A DNA stretch of 64,000 nt from NCBI RefSeq assembly GCF_001424705.1, contig NZ_LMRA01000001.1:27608-91607 (forward strand). The letters run 5' to 3'. The stretch comes from Methylobacterium sp. Leaf465. GTDB lineage: Bacteria; Pseudomonadota; Alphaproteobacteria; Rhizobiales; Beijerinckiaceae. The position numbers were made by a program, and so were the translations under genes. The notes beneath the pieces are model-generated. The model saw only the letters and a list, made by a program, of their open reading frames with translations, ran no database searches and had not been told where the DNA came from. Below are positions 1-8,776 of this stretch, in pieces (within the stretch, counting starts at the first letter, position 1; every line of letters starts with the position of its first letter).

Positions 1-144
1 GGGCCCACCCCCACCCTGGCCGACATGCAGCGCCGCGCCGCCCTCGACCTCTGGTACATTGAGAACCAGAGCCTGCGCCTCGACCTCCAGATCCTCCTGC
101 GCACCGTCCTCGCCGAAATCACCCGCCGCACCAACGCCTTCTGA
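1..144 (+). CDS. Bacterial sugar transferase, C-terminal end (partial)
   Basis: This is the last 47 codons and stop of a gene that begins before the window. The translated tail contains LDLWYIENQSLRLDLQILL, which matches the C-terminal signature of the bacterial sugar transferase family (undecaprenyl-phosphate sugar phosphotransferases, initiators of exopolysaccharide or O-antigen synthesis), where a D-x-x-Y-I-x-N-x-S-L-x-L-D-x-x-I-L pattern precedes the stop. Such enzymes are membrane-bound and transfer a sugar phosphate onto the lipid carrier. The catalytic part and any membrane anchor lie outside the window, so the sugar cannot be inferred. The downstream gene is on the opposite strand. 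Confidence 0.75.
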   Translation, partial: GPTPTLADMQRRAALDLWYIENQSLRLDLQILLRTVLAEITRRTNAF

Positions 145-283
145 AGCTCACTTCCTCTGCCCGTAGTCTAGCGCGATAAATCTTCGTGCTCGCCCGATAC
201 CGATCCCTCGCTTCATCCAACGAGCGTGCCGGCCCGTCCCGGGGGTAGGACAGAGCGAAGATCCAGAGATCCGATCTGGCGAC

Positions 284-508
284 CTACGAGGTGAGCGGAT
301 TGAAGTGATGAAAGATGCGATGTCGGTCCATCTCCAGGATTCCATGATCCCGCCGGATCGACCAGACGATCAACCCTTGATTCAAGAATTCGCACGCGAC
401 GCGTAACGCCTCCTCTTCGCCTCGTATGGCGAGATAGACATGCGACACAACATCCTCCTCGGATAAGCCTGCTTTGACCGATTCGCTCCAATGGACGGTC
501 CAGGACAT
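284..508 (-). CDS. Small hypothetical protein (74 aa)
   Basis: This is a 74-residue soluble protein I do not recognise. It is rich in acidic and aromatic residues (WTVHWSES near the start, EEDVV at 18-22, HRIFHHFNP near the end) and has no signal peptide or membrane segment. It has an ATG start and reads sensibly against the high-GC background. It faces the preceding sugar transferase gene convergently. A second possible small gene lies upstream on the same strand. No function can be assigned. Confidence 0.5.
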   Translation of the reverse strand: MSWTVHWSESVKAGLSEEDVVSHVYLAIRGEEEALRVACEFLNQGLIVWSIRRDHGILEMDRHRIFHHFNPLTS

Positions 509-548
509 CGCCTACTCCTGAAACAAGCCCAATTCTCCAGCTGAACGT

Positions 549-767
549 TCAAGCGGGGGGATCGGCGAAACGTCGACGGTGGCGTTGCTTCAACAGCCAG
601 TCGGCATCACGCAGCACCGGCACGCGCGCAATGAAGGCGCCAATCGCCGGTGGGTCCCGGACAGCGTTCTTTTCCATGAACCCGTCCGAATCTGCCGTCG
701 AAGAGCAATGCATCTGAAGACTGCTCGCTGAGCTGCCCCGCACGCGGGCTTCCATTGTCTCTTTCAT
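549..767 (-). CDS. Possible small protein (72 aa), doubtful
   Basis: An open frame starting at an ATG on the minus strand would encode a 72-residue protein ending in a basic tail (LLKQRHRRRFADPPA). It lies 40 bases upstream of, and in the same direction as, the 74-residue gene, so the two could form a transcription unit. The second half has high GC at third positions, the first half does not, and the Shine-Dalgarno sequence is weak. The other frames here are also open, so this may be spurious. Confidence 0.22.
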   Translation of the reverse strand: MKETMEARVRGSSASSLQMHCSSTADSDGFMEKNAVRDPPAIGAFIARVPVLRDADWLLKQRHRRRFADPPA

Positions 768-882
768 CCCAACAAATCTTCGCAAAGAGTGGCATCTTCG
801 ATGCCCACGAATGGGAACGGATTCACTTGGAAGGACTTGTTCGCTGGATGCGCAACGGGCGCGTCGACGGAAGATGGAACTC

Positions 883-1176
883 ATGACGAAACTTGCGATC
901 GCTCTGGCCGCCAGCACTCTGCTCGGCGCCATCGGACTGACGTCTGCGTCGGCCGCTCCCGTGATGCCAACGCCTGCCCTTGCCGTCGCCGGTGATCAAG
1001 TGGTCGACCAGGTCGCTTATCGCCGTCACCACCGCGGCATGCGCTATCACCGTCATCACCGCCGCATGCACCGCATGCCGCGATCGCGGATGATGAGCGA
1101 TCCGAATTCCCGCAATCCGTCGCAGCCCGGCTATCAGCAGCAGAAGGGCAACACCTCAGGCGGCCCGCGCTACTGA
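883..1176 (+). CDS. Exported His/Arg/Met-rich small protein
   Basis: The predicted product is 97 residues. It begins MTKLAIALAASTLLGAIGLTSASA, a clear Sec signal peptide with a likely AxA-type cleavage site near residue 24. The mature part has a cluster rich in His, Arg and Met (RRHHRGMRYHRHHRRMHRM, about residues 46-64) followed by a Pro/Gln/Asn-rich tail. An ATG at 874 in the same frame is possible, but the methionine at 883 gives the cleaner signal peptide. Function is unknown; the His/Met cluster would fit periplasmic metal (copper or nickel) binding, which is inference only. A strong intrinsic terminator follows the stop. Confidence 0.65.
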   Translation: MTKLAIALAASTLLGAIGLTSASAAPVMPTPALAVAGDQVVDQVAYRRHHRGMRYHRHHRRMHRMPRSRMMSDPNSRNPSQPGYQQQKGNTSGGPRY

Positions 1177-1211
1177 TCATCGGCGTCGGTCACAGCAGTC
1201 CGGTTGATCGT

Positions 1212-1243
1212 AGGGCCGACGTGCAGAGCACGTCGGCCCTTTT
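1212..1243 (+). terminator. Intrinsic terminator of the His-rich exported protein gene
   Basis: A perfect 12-bp GC-rich stem (1212-1223 with 1229-1240) encloses a 5-base loop and is followed by TTT. It sits 36 bases after the stop codon. Confidence 0.8.
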
Positions 1244-1336
1244 CACATTCCCCAGCGCTGGCGCTTTTTTGCTTCTCCCCAGGCGAGACGCATCCTCGCG
1301 CTGATTCTCCGACGGCCGCTCTGCTATGCTGAGCCC

Positions 1337-4090
1337 ATGTCACAGCGCATCGCCCGCTCCGTTGCCAAGTCCGGTTCCGCTCCCTCGGATTACGCGACCA
1401 GTACGGCCGTCCTCGAGACGGCTGGCGCCACCCCGATGATGGCGCAGTATATCGAGATCAAGGCCGCTAACACCGATTGCCTTCTGTTTTATCGGATGGG
1501 CGATTTCTACGAACTGTTCTTCGAGGATGCGGAAATCGCATCCCGCGCCTTGGGGATCGTGCTCACCAAACGGGGGAAGCACGGCGGGACCGACATCCCC
1601 ATGTGCGGCGTGCCGGTGGATCGCGCCGACGACTACCTCAGCCGCCTCATCGCGCTCGGCCATCGTGTTGCGGTCTGTGCGCAGACGGAAGATCCAGCCG
1701 AAGCGAAGAAGCGGGGTCCAAAATCCGTCGTCCGGCGCGAAGTGGTCCGACTTGTCACGCCCGGGACCATCACCGAAGATCACCTCCTCGATCCGGCTCG
1801 TGCGAATATCCTGCTCGCGATCGCCCGTCGTAAGGCGGGGGAAACGGCCTCCGTCTATGGTCTTGCAGCCGTGGACATCTCGACGGGGCGCTTCTCCCTG
1901 AGCGAGGTGCCGTCCGGCGAACTCGACTCCGCGATCGCCCGGCACGATCCGCGCGAGATCGTGCTGTCGGAAACCATTCACGCCGATCCGGCGCTCGCCC
2001 GGTTGTGGCGCGAATGCTCGGCCCCCGTAACGCCGTTGGCCCAGGCTGAACTCGAACTCTCCGCGGCAGAACGGCGGCTCAAGGCGCAATTCGGGGTTTC
2101 GACTCTGGAGGGCTTCGGCCAGTTCGGGCGGGCCGAGATCGCCGCCGCAGGGGCGGCACTGCTTTACATCGAGCGTACACAGGTCGGTGCGCGTCCGACC
2201 CTGTCACCGCCGACTCGAGAGAGTTCCGCCGCGACCCTCTCCATCGATGCATCCACCCGTGCCAATCTCGAACTGACCCGAACCCTATCCGGTGAGCGTA
2301 AGGGAAGCCTGCTGGACGCCATCGACCGGACTGTCTCCGCGGGTGGGGCCCGCCTCCTTGCGGAGCACCTCGCCGGCCCCCTGACTGATCTCGAGGCGAT
2401 CCGGCACCGCCACGCAGCTGTGGAGTTCCTGGTCGATGATGCGCCTACCCGCGCCGCCTTCCGCGACAGCCTCGCAAGAGCGCCGGATCTCGCCCGAGCC
2501 CTCTCGCGTCTTGCCTTAGGACGGGGCGGCCCACGTGACCTCGCGGCTCTCCGTGATGGTCTCGACGCGGCGCAGGATCTCGCCGATCGATGTGGGAGCC
2601 TTGTGCGCCTGCCGGAGGATCTCTTGGCGGTCGCGACCTGCCTTGCTGCCGTGGACCGCGCCCTGGTGTCGGAACTTCGTGCGGCGCTGGCCGACGACCT
2701 CCCCCTGAAGCGTCAAGATGGGGGGTTCGTACGCCCCGGCTACGATTCGGAGATCGACGAAAGCCGACTGCTCGGCCAGGATTCACGAAAGGTCATCGCT
2801 GCCCTGCAGGCGCGTTACGCCGAGGAGACTGGCTGTCGTACCCTTCGGATCAAACACAACAACATGCTCGGCTACTACATCGAGGTGCCGCAGGGGGTGG
2901 GCGAGGCCTGCCTCAAAGGTGTGATGCGCGAGACCTTCATCCATCGCCAGACCATGGTCGATGCGATGCGCTTCACCAGTATCGAACTCGGCCAGCTCGA
3001 AAGCCGGATCTCGGGTGCATCCGACCGGGCCCTGGCCTTGGAAAACGCCGTGTTCGATGCCCTCGCCGGACGAGTCCTGACGCAGGCAACCGCTATTGCT
3101 GAAGTGGCCGAGGCCCTCGCGCGGCTCGATGTGGCCGCGTCGCACGCCGAACTCGCGGTCGAGCGCGACTGGCGCCGCCCTCTTGTCGATGAAAGCTACG
3201 CCTTCGTGGTGAAAGGAGGACGCCATCCCGTGGTGGAGGCGGCGCTCCACCGCTCCGGGGCTCCCTTCATCGCCAACGATTGCGATCTGTCGGGGGAGGG
3301 GCGCGGGCGCATCCGCCTGGTGACGGGTCCCAATATGGGCGGCAAGTCGACTTTCCTGCGTCAGAACGCGCTGATTGCCGTCCTGGCGCAGATCGGCGCG
3401 TTCGTGCCGGCGGCGCGCGTTCGCCTCGGCGTCGTCGATCGGCTGTTCTCCCGCGTTGGTGCCGCTGACGACCTCGCCCGAGGGCAATCGACCTTCATGG
3501 TCGAGATGGTCGAGACCGCTGCGATCCTGAATCAGGCGACCCGTCGCTCCCTCGTGATCTTGGACGAGATCGGTCGCGGCACCGCGACCTTCGATGGCCT
3601 CTCCATCGCCTGGGCCTGCCTTGAGCACCTGCACGAGCAGAATGGCGGTCGCGCCCTGTTCGCGACCCACTTCCACGAGCTTACCGCCCTTGGACAGCGC
3701 CTTTCCCACCTCGACAACGCGACTCTCCGGGTGGCCGAGCACAAGGGCGAAGTCGTCTTCCTGCATGAAGTGGTGCCGGGCGTGGCCGAGCGCTCCTACG
3801 GGTTGCAGGTGGCACGGCTGGCAGGCCTTCCGGCCGGCGTGATCGCCCGCGCGGGTTCGATCCTGAAGCATCTCGAGAAAGCCGAGCGCGACCGACCCTC
3901 AAGGCCCCGCATCGACGACTTGCCGCTCTTTGCCAATCTGGCGCCGCCGCCGATGCCGGAGCCGGTCTCCGAAGCGCCCGACGACACCCTGCGCCTCGCT
4001 CTCGAAGCCATCGATCCGGACGCGCTAACGCCACGCGAGGCCCTGGAGGCCCTGTACAGGCTCAAAGCTGTGGTCAGCCAGGGCCATTGA
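1337..4090 (+). CDS. mutS: DNA mismatch repair protein MutS
   Basis: This 917-residue protein recognises base mismatches and small loops in duplex DNA and recruits MutL. The mismatch-contacting motif is visible as GDFYE (Phe57, Glu59), within the N-terminal domain starting near residue 30. The connector, lever and clamp domains fill the middle. The ATPase domain carries the Walker A motif GPNMGGKS at 664-671, then the STFMVEM segment, Walker [14 protein letters not shown] and the ATHFHEL motif. Length fits alphaproteobacterial MutS. The gene is monocistronic by appearance; the next gene is convergent. Confidence 0.98.
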   Translation: MSQRIARSVAKSGSAPSDYATSTAVLETAGATPMMAQYIEIKAANTDCLLFYRMGDFYELFFEDAEIASRALGIVLTKRGKHGGTDIPMCGVPVDRADDYLSRLIALGHRVAVCAQTEDPAEAKKRGPKSVVRREVVRLVTPGTITEDHLLDPARANILLAIARRKAGETASVYGLAAVDISTGRFSLSEVPSGELDSAIARHDPREIVLSETIHADPALARLWRECSAPVTPLAQAELELSAAERRLKAQFGVSTLEGFGQFGRAEIAAAGAALLYIERTQVGARPTLSPPTRESSAATLSIDASTRANLELTRTLSGERKGSLLDAIDRTVSAGGARLLAEHLAGPLTDLEAIRHRHAAVEFLVDDAPTRAAFRDSLARAPDLARALSRLALGRGGPRDLAALRDGLDAAQDLADRCGSLVRLPEDLLAVATCLAAVDRALVSELRAALADDLPLKRQDGGFVRPGYDSEIDESRLLGQDSRKVIAALQARYAEETGCRTLRIKHNNMLGYYIEVPQGVGEACLKGVMRETFIHRQTMVDAMRFTSIELGQLESRISGASDRALALENAVFDALAGRVLTQATAIAEVAEALARLDVAASHAELAVERDWRRPLVDESYAFVVKGGRHPVVEAALHRSGAPFIANDCDLSGEGRGRIRLVTGPNMGGKSTFLRQNALIAVLAQIGAFVPAARVRLGVVDRLFSRVGAADDLARGQSTFMVEMVETAAILNQATRRSLVILDEIGRGTATFDGLSIAWACLEHLHEQNGGRALFATHFHELTALGQRLSHLDNATLRVAEHKGEVVFLHEVVPGVAERSYGLQVARLAGLPAGVIARAGSILKHLEKAERDRPSRPRIDDLPLFANLAPPPMPEPVSEAPDDTLRLALEAIDPDALTPREALEALYRLKAVVSQGH

Positions 4091-4181
4091 GGACGTCTCG
4101 GATGGTCTCAGGTGCCGACGACTGGGCCCACGGGCGGGGCCTGATCGTTGACACCTTGGACCCGATAGGACGTCGACAGGG

Positions 4182-4721
4182 TCACCCCCGCAGGGTGAGG
4201 CGGCCTCCATTCATACTGAACTCGTTCAAGCGCTTCAGAAAGGACATGCCGAGGAGGCTGGTGGACAGGCGCCCGCGAGGCATGACCATGCCGTTGACCC
4301 CTTGAACGGTGATGGTGCCGATCCGTATTTCAGGAATACGCACCGGCGCCGCCAGGATGGTACCGTTGGCAGTCTGGACCGGTACGCGGAATTCGTGTTC
4401 GCCGACCCGCAAGCCCGCGCGCTCTGCATCCTCGTAAGTGAAGGCGCAGGCTGTTGCACCGGTATCGACCAACATGCGTAGACGCTTCCCGTCGATCACC
4501 GCATCGGTCGAGAAGTGTCCTTGCGCATCGGAGAAGAGCGTCAGGGTGCTCGGGCCGCCTCGCACCGATGCGCCCATGGCGCGCTCGCCCAGCGGCGTGG
4601 CAATGATGGCAGTCTCCGGGGCCAGCGGACGTTGGAATCGCTCTGCTAGCCCGACGGCCCACATTGCGGCGGCTGCCGTCACTCCGAGCGCCCATACGAT
4701 CGGTCGTGTCATAGCATCCAT
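4182..4721 (-). CDS. Membrane-anchored retropepsin-like aspartic protease (TIGR02281-type)
   Basis: This 179-residue protein has one N-terminal membrane segment (about residues 7-25) and then a single retropepsin-like domain. The catalytic motif is VDTGAT near residues 86-91, and the C-terminal LLGMSFLKRLNEFSMNGGRLTL matches the conserved end of the clan AA protease family found widely in alphaproteobacteria. With one catalytic Asp per chain it would act as a dimer. The active site is predicted to face the periplasm. Substrates are unknown. It converges on mutS. Confidence 0.8.
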   Translation of the reverse strand: MDAMTRPIVWALGVTAAAAMWAVGLAERFQRPLAPETAIIATPLGERAMGASVRGGPSTLTLFSDAQGHFSTDAVIDGKRLRMLVDTGATACAFTYEDAERAGLRVGEHEFRVPVQTANGTILAAPVRIPEIRIGTITVQGVNGMVMPRGRLSTSLLGMSFLKRLNEFSMNGGRLTLRG

Positions 4722-5313
4722 TCCTTCCTCGATGCGGAAGAATAGATCCGCCAGGGTGAACGAGCTGTCGGTTTGGGGCGGGAATCTTCTCGTGATTCGC
4801 TGTGACCAAGGCTTATGGTTTCAGAGTCGCTGACGGGATCGATTGATGAGATCGCGCTGCGGCACCGCAATTGCTGGCCCTGGAGGTCGGCAACCTCGGA
4901 TAGAAAGGTGTCCTACCCAACGTTAGCAAGTTGCTCGGCGCAGGCCGCCTGCTGGGCCGCGAAGTTCAAACACGCCTACTCTAGTGTCGCGGCGATGGCG
5001 GGGCTTAATTGGGGTGAACGCGTCGCTTGGGCTGATGCTGCCGAACTGCACACCGATGAAGCCTGGAGCCAAACCTTCGAAACGTGGAATCGGGGCGCGG
5101 CCGAGACCTTCCCCGCGATGGAGCGCGTCGCTGCCCGCACGACGGGTGCCCGGGTACTATCGTTCTCCCCGGGCGGGATTGTCAGCGTGAGGAAGCCTGC
5201 TGGCTCCGTCTGCGGTCAAGCGAACCACACCCCTCAAAGGCTCGGGTGCACGGCTTGACGCAGGTGGCGCAGACTGAAGGGGACGCGGCCAGCCATACGC
5301 ATTACCCTCTCAT
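4722..5313. other. Gene-poor stretch without a convincing coding region
   Basis: Between the protease start and the operator-like region at 5314 I see no frame with normal coding character. Several short frames are open on both strands, but none has a good ribosome site, recognisable motifs or the expected third-position bias. GC is lower than in the flanking genes. The stretch may be decayed DNA or a long regulatory region. Confidence 0.4.
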
Positions 5314-5376
5314 TGATTTCATCGATATCAATTATTGAAATCATCTGTTTGAATGATGGTGCGGTGCAAATACATT
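5314..5376 (+). promoter_or_regulatory. Candidate operator and promoter of the small exported protein at 5427
   Basis: TGATTTCA at 5314-5321 is repeated inverted as TGAAATCA at 5336-5343. The 14-base spacer contains further palindromes (ATCGAT, GATATC, and TCAAT-T-ATTGA overlapping the right arm). Just downstream is a sigma70-like promoter: TTGAAT (5349-5354), 16 bases, TACATT (5371-5376). The inverted repeat abuts the -35 element, as an activator or repressor site would. The binding protein is unknown. Confidence 0.45.
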
Positions 5377-5426
5377 GCGATCACCGGACGAGGCATGGAC
5401 CTCCGGTGAAAAGAAGGACACCTGTC

Positions 5427-5654
5427 ATGACCAGCCGTATCTTGATTCTCGCGACCCTCGCAACGGCCAGCCTTGCCAATACTGCGATGGCGGACGACCG
5501 TACATTCCTTATGCCGCCGCTGTATCGCGAGCAGGTCCGCGCAACGGCCACCGTGCGTCCCGCTTCCGAGTTGACGACGACGCCTTCCCTGACCCCACGC
5601 GTGCCTGCCACCCGGCGGGTCATTGCCGAGACCGCTGACGTGTCCGTTCGTTAA
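5427..5654 (+). CDS. Small exported protein of unknown function (75 aa)
   Basis: The product starts MTSRILILATLATASLANTAMA, a typical Sec signal peptide cleaved after AMA, leaving a mature chain of about 53 residues rich in Thr, Val, Arg and Pro. The start at 5427 is set by AAGGA at 5414-5418, 8 bases upstream, and by the signal peptide; in-frame upstream codons give no sensible N-terminus. An intrinsic terminator follows. I do not recognise the family; it resembles the many short periplasmic orphans of Methylobacterium. Confidence 0.65.
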   Translation: MTSRILILATLATASLANTAMADDRTFLMPPLYREQVRATATVRPASELTTTPSLTPRVPATRRVIAETADVSVR

Positions 5655-5695
5655 GACGACCGCCCCGTGCGTCAGGGCAGTATCTCTCCGATCCG

Positions 5696-5729
5696 CGCTC
5701 CAGTGGGACGTTTCCCATTGGAGCGTTTT
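5696..5729 (+). terminator. Intrinsic terminator
   Basis: A 13-bp stem with one G-T pair (5696-5708 with 5713-5725) and a 4-base loop is followed by TTTT. It lies about 40 bases after the stop of the small exported protein gene. Confidence 0.8.
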
Positions 5730-6035
5730 CGTCAATGCCTCGTGGCCGAAAGCGAAAGATCTCTCAAATTATCCGATCTATAGATTCGATTAGTAAGATA
5801 GCGCGTTCGTGTCTCGGGCCGGGCTCGCCTAGTTGCACGCCGAGATATCGTCAGCCAGGCTTCGGTCCACGATGCGGATCCGGGTCGGATGGATCGCCTT
5901 GGGGCGATCGGCTCGCGCTGAAATGACCGCGTCCGGACGACGCCTCGGTTGCGCCGCGCGTTACTTGCGGGTATAGGCCGCGCCAGCGCCCGCCAGACAC
6001 CCTTGGAGGCACGGGCGCTTCGGGGATCGGGGCAT
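5730..6035. other. Intergenic region upstream of rplY, no gene seen
   Basis: About 300 bases without a credible coding frame or tRNA. The first part is AT-rich and contains the perfect 10-bp palindrome ATCTATAGAT at 5776-5785. The rest is GC-rich and probably carries the rplY promoter, which I cannot place with confidence. Confidence 0.4.
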
Positions 6036-6059
6036 GGCCGTCCGTTTCGGGCGGCCTTT
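6036..6059 (+). promoter_or_regulatory. Leader hairpin upstream of rplY
   Basis: GGCCGTCC (6036-6043) pairs with GGGCGGCC (6049-6056) around a short loop, with one G-T pair, followed by TTT. It lies 41 bases upstream of the L25 start codon. It could be a weak terminator or attenuator in the ribosomal protein leader; that role is inferred from shape and position only. Confidence 0.4.
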
Positions 6060-6099
6060 CGCGTTTTCCCGAGATTTTCATTTTCAAAAGGATCACGCC

Positions 6100-6792
6100 A
6101 TGAGCGCAGTCAAGACGCTTGAGGCCGTGGCACGCGACCGGGTCGGCAAGGGGGCCGCCCGGGCCGTTCGTCGCCAGGGTCAAGTTCCCGCCGTCATCTA
6201 TGGTGGCGGTCAGGCTCCGCAGTCCATCGCCGTCGACCTGGTCCGCGTCCGCACGCTGATCTACGCTGGTGGCTTCAAGACCACCCTGTTCGAGATCAAT
6301 GCGGGCGGCAAGAAGACTCGCGCAATCCCGCGCGACTTCCACCTGGATCCGGTGTCCGGCGTGCCGATCCACGTCGATTTTCTGCGCGTCGTTGCCGGCC
6401 AGTCGATCACGGTTGAGGTCCCGGTCCACTTCCTGAACGAGGACGCGGCCCCCGGCATCAAGCAGAAGGGCGGCACGCTCAACGTCGTGCTTCACACGCT
6501 TGCGCTCGAGGTTGCGCCCGACGCGATCCCGGATGCCATCGAGATCGATCTAACCGGCCGTGATATCGGTGATGCCATCCACATCACCGACGTGAAGCTG
6601 CCGTCCGGCGCCACCTTCACCGGTGAGCCCGACGCCACCGTCGCCAACATCGTGCCGCCGACCGTGCTTGGCGCCGAGGTCGAGGCCGAAGAGGCCGCGA
6701 TCGCTGAGGCGCAGTCCGCCGAGGCCGCCGAGGAGAAGGCCGAAGAAGAGGCCACCGAGGAGGCCGGCGAGGACGAGAAGAAGGAGGATTGA
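6100..6792 (+). CDS. rplY: 50S ribosomal protein L25 (Ctc/TL5 type)
   Basis: This 230-residue protein binds 5S rRNA in the large subunit. It has the N-terminal L25 beta-barrel (about 5-95, with RRQGQVPAVIYGGG), the C-terminal TL5/Ctc domain (about 100-185) and a very acidic Glu/Ala tail (about 187-230). The start is chosen at MSAVKTLEAV because AAAGGA lies 7 bases upstream at 6087-6092. It heads the conserved block rplY-pth-ychF. The acidic extension is common in alphaproteobacterial L25 but long here. Confidence 0.95.
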   Translation: MSAVKTLEAVARDRVGKGAARAVRRQGQVPAVIYGGGQAPQSIAVDLVRVRTLIYAGGFKTTLFEINAGGKKTRAIPRDFHLDPVSGVPIHVDFLRVVAGQSITVEVPVHFLNEDAAPGIKQKGGTLNVVLHTLALEVAPDAIPDAIEIDLTGRDIGDAIHITDVKLPSGATFTGEPDATVANIVPPTVLGAEVEAEEAAIAEAQSAEAAEEKAEEEATEEAGEDEKKED

Positions 6793-6831
6793 GCCTGGGG
6801 CGCAAGCCCTGTCTCACCCCATCCCTGCGGG

Positions 6832-6864
6832 TGCCCCGGCCATCAGGCCGGGGCATCTCCGTTT
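6832..6864 (+). terminator. Terminator-like hairpin between rplY and pth
   Basis: A perfect 10-bp stem (6832-6841 with 6846-6855) with a 4-base loop is followed by TCTCCGTTT. The T-run is weak, so it may only attenuate transcription into pth. Confidence 0.55.
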
Positions 6865-6918
6865 CCGGGGACGCCCGCGGCGTTCCGATGCGAAAACCTG
6901 TCTGGATCGATTCGCGCA

Positions 6919-7527
6919 ATGCGCCTGATCGTCGGCCTCGGCAATCCCGGCCCACGCTACGCCAGGAACCGCCACAATATCGGCTTCCTCGCCGTGGACG
7001 AGATCGCGCGCGTGCACCGCGCCGGACCGTGGCGCCATAAGTTCCAGGGGGAGATCGCCGAAGTGGCCCTCGGGTCCGAGCGGGCGATCCTGCTGAAGCC
7101 GCAGACCTTCATGAACGAATCCGGGCGTGCCGTGCAGGAAGCGCAGCGCTTCTACAAGATCGCCCTCTCCGACGTCATCGTCTTGCACGACGAACTGGAT
7201 CTCGCCCCGGCCAAGCTGCGGGTGAAGACGGGGGGGGGCAATGCCGGCCACAATGGGCTGCGCTCGATCACGGCGCAATGCGGCAACGATTACCGCCGGG
7301 TCCGCCTCGGTATCGGACATCCAGGGGACAAGGCCCTGGTGCACGCCTACGTGCTGAACAACTTCGGCAAGGCGGAGGAGGCCTGGGTCGACGACCTCCG
7401 CCGGGCCATCGCCGACCATGCGCCCCTGCTGGCCGGTGGCGAGGATGCGAGCTTTCAGAACAAGGTCCACCTCGCCATGGCGGGGCGCGGCTGGGACGAC
7501 GTCAAACAGGTCAACGCGCGCGATTGA
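6919..7527 (+). CDS. pth: Peptidyl-tRNA hydrolase
   Basis: This 202-residue cytoplasmic enzyme cleaves peptidyl-tRNA that has dropped off the ribosome, recycling tRNA. The family motif [23 protein letters not shown] opens the protein, with Asn9 and the catalytic His19. The second block [27 protein letters not shown] holds the catalytic Asp and the substrate-binding loop. Length is normal for Pth. It lies between rplY and ychF, the usual order in alphaproteobacteria. Confidence 0.97.
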   Translation: MRLIVGLGNPGPRYARNRHNIGFLAVDEIARVHRAGPWRHKFQGEIAEVALGSERAILLKPQTFMNESGRAVQEAQRFYKIALSDVIVLHDELDLAPAKLRVKTGGGNAGHNGLRSITAQCGNDYRRVRLGIGHPGDKALVHAYVLNNFGKAEEAWVDDLRRAIADHAPLLAGGEDASFQNKVHLAMAGRGWDDVKQVNARD

Positions 7528-7594
7528 CCGCAGCGGTGACATCGGATTTCACGCGGGCAGCTTTTCAGCGGACCCGCGAACGGACAGGTGACCC

Positions 7595-8692
7595 ATGGGC
7601 TTCAAATGCGGCATCGTCGGCCTGCCGAACGTCGGCAAGTCGACCCTTTTCAATGCGCTGACGCAGACGGCGGCGGCGCAGGCGGCGAACTATCCCTTCT
7701 GCACGATCGAGCCGAATGTCGGCGAGGTGGCGGTGCCGGATCCGCGTCTCGACGATCTCGCCAGGATCGCAGCCTCGAAGGAAATCATTCCGACCCGGCT
7801 CACGTTCGTGGATATCGCCGGCCTCGTGCGCGGCGCCTCGAAGGGCGAAGGCCTGGGGAACCAGTTCCTCGCCAACATCCGCGAGGTCGATGCCATCGCG
7901 CATGTGGTTCGCTGCTTCACCGACGGTGACGTGACGCATGTCGAGGGCAAGGTCGACCCAGCGGCCGACATCGAGACGATCGAGACCGAGCTGATGCTCG
8001 CCGACCTCGACAGCCTTGAGAAGCGCATCATCGCCCTCGAGAAGAAGGCCAAGGGCGCCGACAAGGAGGCCAAGGAGACCCTCGATCTCGTCCAGCGTGC
8101 CCTGCCGCTGCTGCGCGAAGGCAAGCCTGCGCGCCTTGTGCAGCGTAAGCCCGAGGAGGAGCACCTGTTCCAGAGCCTCGGCTTAATGACGGCGAAACCC
8201 GTCCTCTATGTCTGCAACGTCGATGAAGGCGATGCCGACAAGGGCAACGCCTACTCGGATGCCGTGATGGCCCGCGCCAAGGCGGAAGACGCCAAGGCGG
8301 TCGTGGTCTCCGCCAAGATCGAGAGCGAGATCGCCGTGATGCCGCTCGGCGACCAGGGCGATTTCCTGGAGGCTGTCGGTCTCGCCGAGCCCGGCCTGAA
8401 CCGTGTCATCCGCGCCGGCTACGAGCTCCTTGGCCTCATCACCTACTTCACGGTGGGGCCCAAGGAAGCGCGCGCCTGGACCATCGAAAAGGGCACCCGG
8501 GCTCCCGCCGCCGCCGGCGTGATCCATACGGACTTCGAGAAGGGCTTCATCCGCGCCGAGGCTATCGCCTTCCACGACTATACGAGCTTGAAGGGTGAGG
8601 CCGGCGCCAAGGAAGCCGGCAAGTTCCGCCTCGAAGGCAAGGAATACGTGGTGCAGGACGGCGACGTGCTGCATTTCCGCTTCGCCAACTGA
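7595..8692 (+). CDS. ychF: Redox-regulated ATPase YchF (Obg-like)
   Basis: This 365-residue P-loop protein of the Obg/YchF family associates with ribosomes. The P-loop GLPNVGKS is at 9-16. The nucleotide-specificity motif is NVDE (in [10 protein letters not shown]) rather than NKxD, the hallmark of YchF proteins that prefer ATP over GTP. A helical coiled-coil insert lies at about 130-190 and a TGS domain at the C-terminus ([16 protein letters not shown] onwards). It follows pth on the same strand with a 67-base gap. Confidence 0.96.
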   Translation: MGFKCGIVGLPNVGKSTLFNALTQTAAAQAANYPFCTIEPNVGEVAVPDPRLDDLARIAASKEIIPTRLTFVDIAGLVRGASKGEGLGNQFLANIREVDAIAHVVRCFTDGDVTHVEGKVDPAADIETIETELMLADLDSLEKRIIALEKKAKGADKEAKETLDLVQRALPLLREGKPARLVQRKPEEEHLFQSLGLMTAKPVLYVCNVDEGDADKGNAYSDAVMARAKAEDAKAVVVSAKIESEIAVMPLGDQGDFLEAVGLAEPGLNRVIRAGYELLGLITYFTVGPKEARAWTIEKGTRAPAAAGVIHTDFEKGFIRAEAIAFHDYTSLKGEAGAKEAGKFRLEGKEYVVQDGDVLHFRFAN

Positions 8693-8700
8693 TCTGACAC

Positions 8701-8720
8701 GAGCGAGGGCGGCCTCGCTC
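8701..8720 (+). terminator. Hairpin after ychF
   Basis: GAGCGAGG and CCTCGCTC form an 8-bp stem with a 4-base loop, 8 bases after the ychF stop. There is no T-run, so it is a weak terminator candidate or a 3' end stabiliser. Confidence 0.4.
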
Positions 8721-8776
8721 CCGCATCGGCGGGCCGTCCCTCGGCCCGTCGAGTTCCAGCGCCTGAAAGGATCCGC

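Noticed and set aside
4815..5258. A 147-codon frame in the gene-poor stretch
   Set aside because: No homology that I recognise, poor ribosome site, mixed third-position composition and competing open frames.
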